The position numbers and the translations under genes were made by a program. From Parapedobacter tibetensis (GTDB lineage Bacteria; Bacteroidota; Bacteroidia; Sphingobacteriales; Sphingobacteriaceae): a DNA stretch of 64,000 nucleotides. Location of the stretch: contig NZ_JAMXBE010000004.1 in the NCBI RefSeq assembly GCF_024704835.1, positions 186,001 to 250,000 of the forward strand, in the 5' to 3' direction. The notes under the pieces are model-generated. The model had not been told where the DNA came from. It saw only the letters and a program-made list of their open reading frames with translations, and did not search any database. Shown here piece after piece: positions 60,541 to 64,000 of this stretch (positions are counted from its first letter, which is position 1; each line of letters starts with the position of its first letter).

Positions 60541-60880
60541 TAAGCGACCGACCATAAGGAAGTTCAAGGCAAAAAAGATCGTTTGATCATACTCCTGAAC
60601 CCCAAACAGGAAAGTCATCCGGTAAGGGCTTGTGTCTTATCATCCGGTTGGAAATGGGTTGGGTGCTTAAAAGTTGGGCGGTACCTAAAGGCCCTTCGAC
60701 TGATCCATCAGTTAAACGGCTGGCCATGGAGGTAGAGGACCATCCTTTCGATTATAAAGATTTTGAAGGCATCATTCCCAAAGGGAATTCTGGAGCGGGC
60801 ATGGTAATGGTATGAAGGTACCTATGAACCGATAAAGGCATCGAGAAGACATGGAATGGCCGGCAAAAGACATTTAGCTT
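60541..60880 (+). pseudogene. LigD 3'-phosphoesterase-domain fragment
   Basis: Frames read [19 protein letters not shown], a LigD start, and then [38 protein letters not shown] and [13 protein letters not shown], the phosphoesterase core. Two frameshifts or deletions are present (near 60640 the HARRLHYD part is missing; near 60812 a base is lost before EGTYEPIKA). The ligase and polymerase domains are absent. Confidence 0.75.
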
Positions 60881-60951
60881 GGAGCATACCACCGGAAGTC
60901 TGGTGCAAAACAAGGGTAGTTTGTCCCAAAATACAGGGATTCCCAGGCCGA

Positions 60952-61182
60952 GGAAATGTATTCCGGGATGGAAGCCATGTAACCTGATCTGGAAGCCATG
61001 TAATCTAAGGCAAAAGACATGTAGGTTGATGTAAAAGACATGTAGGTTGATGTAAAAGACATGTAACCTGAGATAAAAGACATGTAATCTGAGGCAAAAG
61101 ACATGTAATCCGAGACAAAAGACATGTAATCTGCGATAAAAGACACGTAGTCTGAGACAAAAGACATGTAATCTGAGACAAA
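60952..61182. repeat. 21-bp tandem repeat (minisatellite), about 11 units
   Basis: Unit close to AAAAGACATGTAATCTGAGAC. The most regular units are at 61050-61182; those to the left are more diverged. Because 21 is a multiple of three, two minus-strand frames stay open through the array and would give heptapeptide repeats (FVSDYMS type), but no real gene start is evident. Sequence from 61183 to 61475 contains nothing I recognise. Confidence 0.85.
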
Positions 61183-61475
61183 AGCACTTCGATAAATTTC
61201 GAATAAATGCCTTTTTGATAGCATAGATGCGATTTTTTACAAAAAACCGGAAGGCAACTTACGGGGTTGACAAGACAAAGGTGTAAAATCGTGCCAACTT
61301 TTGGACAGGCCTATCAAAACAACGGCACGATCCTCCACCTTTGGCGGCAGGGATTAGTCGCAATTTTGCATCGTTAATTAATTGTTTTTTCACACCTACT
61401 GTTTCTGGAGCCCGACTGATTAGCATTTATTTTTTTTCACTATATTTACGATATTATACAAAACACGACTCCAAC

Positions 61476-62042
61476 ATGTTCAACAAAAACATCCCCCAGG
61501 TGGCAAGTTTGCTCATATCGGAACCATTTATGTTGGATCCCAATTTCCAACGGGCCGTGGTATTACTCTGCGAGCATCATGTGGAGGATGGCACTGTAGG
61601 TTATGTACTTAATCAGCCAGCCACCATACAGCTCAAGGATGTAATGGATGATTTCCCAGAAGCGGATTTCCCCTTGTTTTTTGGCGGACCCGTAGCGCAG
61701 GAAAGCATCCATTTCATACACAAATGTTACGACAGGCTTAATAGTGGCATAGGCTTGGGCAATGGCATCTATTGGGGTGGCAACTTTGAGAGTTTGCAGA
61801 TATTAATCCGAAACGGCGACATCACAAAAGACGAAATCAAGTTTTTCATCGGTTATTCTGGGTGGAGTCCCGGGCAATTAGATAATGAACTCAAGGAAAA
61901 TACCTGGGTCATTAGCAACCATTATAACCCCGATATCACTTTTGGTAATGACAGTGAAAGCCTATGGAAAGAAGCTATCGTTTCCTTGGGCCCAAAGTAT
62001 GCCCATGTGGCGAATTTTCCGCAAAACCCAATGTGGAATTGA
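61476..62042 (+). CDS. YqgE/AlgH-family protein
   Basis: A 188-residue cytosolic protein with ASLLISEPFMLDPNFQRAVVLLCEH, GYVLNQP, FFGGPVAQESIHFIH, GYSGWSPGQLDNELKENTW and the terminal PQNPMWN, the ordered signatures of YqgE. Widely conserved; function still unsettled. The ATG at 61476 fits the family N-terminus, though an open frame runs 45 codons further upstream. Confidence 0.94.
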   Translation: MFNKNIPQVASLLISEPFMLDPNFQRAVVLLCEHHVEDGTVGYVLNQPATIQLKDVMDDFPEADFPLFFGGPVAQESIHFIHKCYDRLNSGIGLGNGIYWGGNFESLQILIRNGDITKDEIKFFIGYSGWSPGQLDNELKENTWVISNHYNPDITFGNDSESLWKEAIVSLGPKYAHVANFPQNPMWN

Positions 62043-62106
62043 GATAGCGAAGCGCAAAGGATATGTAAGGCCTGTAACTTAAATCGTTGTAAGCATCGGA
62101 GTTTAC

Positions 62107-62154
62107 CCAAACAAAAAAGCATTCGGATAGCTATCCGAATGCTTTTTTGTTTGG
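62107..62154. terminator. Perfect 48-bp palindrome, bidirectional terminator
   Basis: Two 24-bp arms, exact complements with no loop base between. T6 runs inside each arm. It separates yqgE from the convergent tRNA-His. Confidence 0.85.
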
Positions 62155-62229
62155 GGTGGATGATGGGGCTCGAACCCACGACCCTCGGTACCACAAACCG
62201 ATGCTCTAACCAACTGAGCTACAACCACC
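62155..62229 (-). tRNA. tRNA-His(GTG)
   Basis: Read on the minus strand: extra G at -1 opposite C73, anticodon loop TTGTGGT (GTG), T loop TTCGAGC, stem TCGGT/ACCGA. CCA is not encoded. The acceptor stem has a T-T mismatch at position 5-68. Confidence 0.95.
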
Positions 62230-62286
62230 GTGTTTTGGATTGCAAAAGTAAGAATTAAAATAAATATTTCGCAACAAATTTATAAA

Positions 62287-62341
62287 AAACCTCATAGGGT
62301 TTACGGACGAATTTGGTATTGCCCATAACCCTATGAGGTTT
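62287..62341 (-). terminator. Terminator of htpG
   Basis: 15-bp perfect arms (62287-62301 and 62327-62341) with a 25-nt loop; on the minus strand a run of T follows. It is located 10 bp after the htpG stop. Confidence 0.85.
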
Positions 62342-62350
62342 GCGAAGTTA

Positions 62351-64000
62351 TCAACCAATCAGGCTCACGCTACGCTTCACGAAATTGGTCAACTCGTTTC
62401 CGGTAAGCAGTCCGCGCGATAATAGTGCTAGGTCAAATGCCTGTTTAGCCAGTTGTGCTTGCTCCTCCTCATTTTCACCCGTAAGGATGCGCTTGACCAG
62501 GGGGTGGTTCCCATTTACGGTTACCGTATAATTATCGGGCATCGTTCCATAGAAACTCATTCCCCCTCCTGTCTGTGCCATATCCTTCATCCGGCGCATG
62601 AATTCATCAATCGTCACCGTTACAGGCAACTCATTTTCACTTAGCGCTTCCACCTGTACCTTCATATTGTCCCTGCTGATAGCCTTCTCAAAGAGCGTTA
62701 CGGCCTTTTTACTTTCCTCCTCAGTCAATTGCAGTGCCTTAGTATCCGCTTGTTGGATGAGCTTGTCAATAACATCAGCATCCACACGTTTTAGTTGGGT
62801 CTTTTCTGTTTTCTGCTCTAGGTAGGCCACAAAATGGCTATCAATCGGCGAATCAAACACCAGCACATCATACCCCCTATCTCTGGCGGTAGCAACATAA
62901 CTGTCTTGGTGCGCCACATCGTTGGTGTAAAGGTATACTACATTGCCATCTTTATCCTTCTGGATATCTTTCACCTTCTCTCCATACTCCTTAATCGTGT
63001 ACGATTCGTTTTCAGTGTTTTTCACCAAGCAGAAGTCGTTTGCCTTCTCGGCAAACTTCTCGTCACTCAACATGCCATATTTGACAAAGAGCCCGATATC
63101 TTTCCATTTTTCCTCGAATCCTTTGCGGTCGGTTTTGAATAGTTCTGCAAGTTTGTCTGCCACCTTTTTGGTAATATGGGCATTGATTTTCTTTACATTG
63201 CTGTCGGCTTGCAGGAAACTTCTCGATACGTTCAGCGGAATATCCGGGGAATCAATTACACCATGCAATAACATCAAGAACTCTGGCACGATGTCCTTTA
63301 CTTCATCCGTGATGAAAACTTGGCGGGAAAATAGCTTGATCTTGTTCTTTTGTAATTCGAAGTCACTCTTGACTTTAGGGAAATACAAAATACCTGTTAG
63401 GTTGAAGGGATAGTCGACATTGAGGTGAATCCAGAAGAGGGGTTCATCCAGCGAATACGGATACAACTCGCGATAAAAGGCCAAGTAATCCTCGTCTTTC
63501 AGTTCGGATGGCGACCTAGTCCAAGCGGGATTTGTATTGTTAATGATGTTGTCTACTTCTACCGATTTATATTGGGGTTTACCTTCGCTATCTTCTCCAT
63601 CAGGCTCGCTGGTTGTCCGTTTGCCAAAGCGAATAGGTACCGGTAAGAACTTACCGTATTTCTCCAATATTTCTTGTAATCGACCCTGATCAAGGAATTC
63701 CTCGGAATCCTTGTTGATATACAGGATCACATCTGTGCCCCTTGTGGTGCGGCTACCTTCGGAGATTTCATAAGAGGTGCTGCCATCGCATGACCAAAGC
63801 GCTGATTCTGCGCCTTCTTGATAAGACAGGGTTTGAATCTCCACCTTATCCGCTACCATAAACGCGGAGTAAAAACCCAATCCGAAGCGCCCGATAATCT
63901 CATTGGCATCCTTGGCTTCCTTAAATTTCTCCACGAATTCCGTTGCACCAGAAAAAGCGATTTGGTTGATGTACTTCTTCACCTCTTCGGCGGTCATACC
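62351..64000 (-). CDS. htpG: Chaperone HtpG (Hsp90), N-terminus beyond the right edge
   Basis: At least 549 residues of bacterial Hsp90. The visible part starts at GMTAEEVKKYINQIAFSGATEF and has IIGRFGLGFYSAFMVADKVE (ATP lid and Gly-rich loop), TSYEISEGSRTTRGTDVILYI, SRSFLQADSNVKKI and the C-terminal dimerisation domain. About 75-80 N-terminal residues, with the first ATP-site motif, are outside the window. ATP-dependent cytosolic folding chaperone. A terminator follows. Confidence 0.97.
   Translation of the reverse strand, partial: GMTAEEVKKYINQIAFSGATEFVEKFKEAKDANEIIGRFGLGFYSAFMVADKVEIQTLSYQEGAESALWSCDGSTSYEISEGSRTTRGTDVILYINKDSEEFLDQGRLQEILEKYGKFLPVPIRFGKRTTSEPDGEDSEGKPQYKSVEVDNIINNTNPAWTRSPSELKDEDYLAFYRELYPYSLDEPLFWIHLNVDYPFNLTGILYFPKVKSDFELQKNKIKLFSRQVFITDEVKDIVPEFLMLLHGVIDSPDIPLNVSRSFLQADSNVKKINAHITKKVADKLAELFKTDRKGFEEKWKDIGLFVKYGMLSDEKFAEKANDFCLVKNTENESYTIKEYGEKVKDIQKDKDGNVVYLYTNDVAHQDSYVATARDRGYDVLVFDSPIDSHFVAYLEQKTEKTQLKRVDADVIDKLIQQADTKALQLTEEESKKAVTLFEKAISRDNMKVQVEALSENELPVTVTIDEFMRRMKDMAQTGGGMSFYGTMPDNYTVTVNGNHPLVKRILTGENEEEQAQLAKQAFDLALLSRGLLTGNELTNFVKRSVSLIG

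Noticed and set aside
60952-61182. CRISPR array
   Set aside because: Units are contiguous with no spacers and there are no cas genes, so it is a tandem repeat.
60874-61224. 116-residue minus-strand frame with FVSDYMS heptapeptides
   Set aside because: Created by the 21-bp repeat, whose length is a multiple of three; another minus frame is equally open and no start signal or family is visible.

Overview
The window looks like a chromosome segment of a Bacteroidota bacterium, most likely from the Sphingobacteriaceae (Pedobacter/Parapedobacter-like). The pointers are FecI/FecR-type sigma/anti-sigma pairs feeding a TonB-dependent receptor with an STN domain, CarboxypepD_reg-like domains, promoters of the TAnnTTTG type, few Shine-Dalgarno sequences except at rpsU and hpf, and many family proteins typical of the phylum. 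Genus placement is inference.

Left part (1-12 kb): a 5-oxoprolinase operon (pxpB partial, pxpC, pxpA) with an NRAMP-type transporter; a Zn/Cd/Co-type P-type ATPase; a cold-shock-domain protein; a divergent locus of a VWA/YfbK lipoprotein-like protein against an ECF sigma factor and its membrane anti-sigma/TonB-like partner, both non-sigma proteins carrying SusC-plug-like motifs; tRNA-Ser; then a PEP-mutase-family enzyme and an SRPBCC protein downstream of an internally deleted SDR gene.

12-25 kb, all on the minus strand: ECF sigma, FecR anti-sigma and an 1104-residue TonB-dependent receptor, followed by three paralogous Asp-rich beta-helix-like lipoproteins and a fourth unrelated lipoprotein, with an S41 peptidase lipoprotein upstream. 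This looks like one cell-surface uptake or processing system whose substrate cannot be read from the sequence.

25-38.8 kb: mostly housekeeping and conserved family genes (TfoX-like, DUF1801, copper-storage protein, GNAT/nitrilase fusion, M42 peptidase, TerC, acyl-CoA dehydrogenase, apt, ComEA-like, hpf, xerC-type recombinase, rpsU, HAD phosphatase), with several small genes below usual size cut-offs.

38.85-58.0 kb: a 19-kb genomic island inserted in the 3' end of an elongator tRNA-Met gene. It has a tyrosine integrase next to the intact tRNA, 50-bp attL/attR repeats (one mismatch), and a 26-bp repeat just inside both ends that may be the integrase arm site. The cargo is many small detoxification or modification genes (MocR/cupin/DapA cluster, glutamine amidotransferase, haloalkane-dehalogenase-like hydrolase, RclC-like protein, glyoxalase, UbiE, AhpD-like, GNAT, DJ-1, three AraC/Crp-type regulators) plus a GIY-YIG nuclease. 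A motif repeated three times in the island's intergenic regions suggests a shared regulator.

58-64 kb: sterol-desaturase plus two arsenosugar-type glycosyltransferases, a decayed Ku/LigD end-joining locus followed by a 21-bp minisatellite, yqgE, tRNA-His, and the 3' part of htpG running off the right edge.
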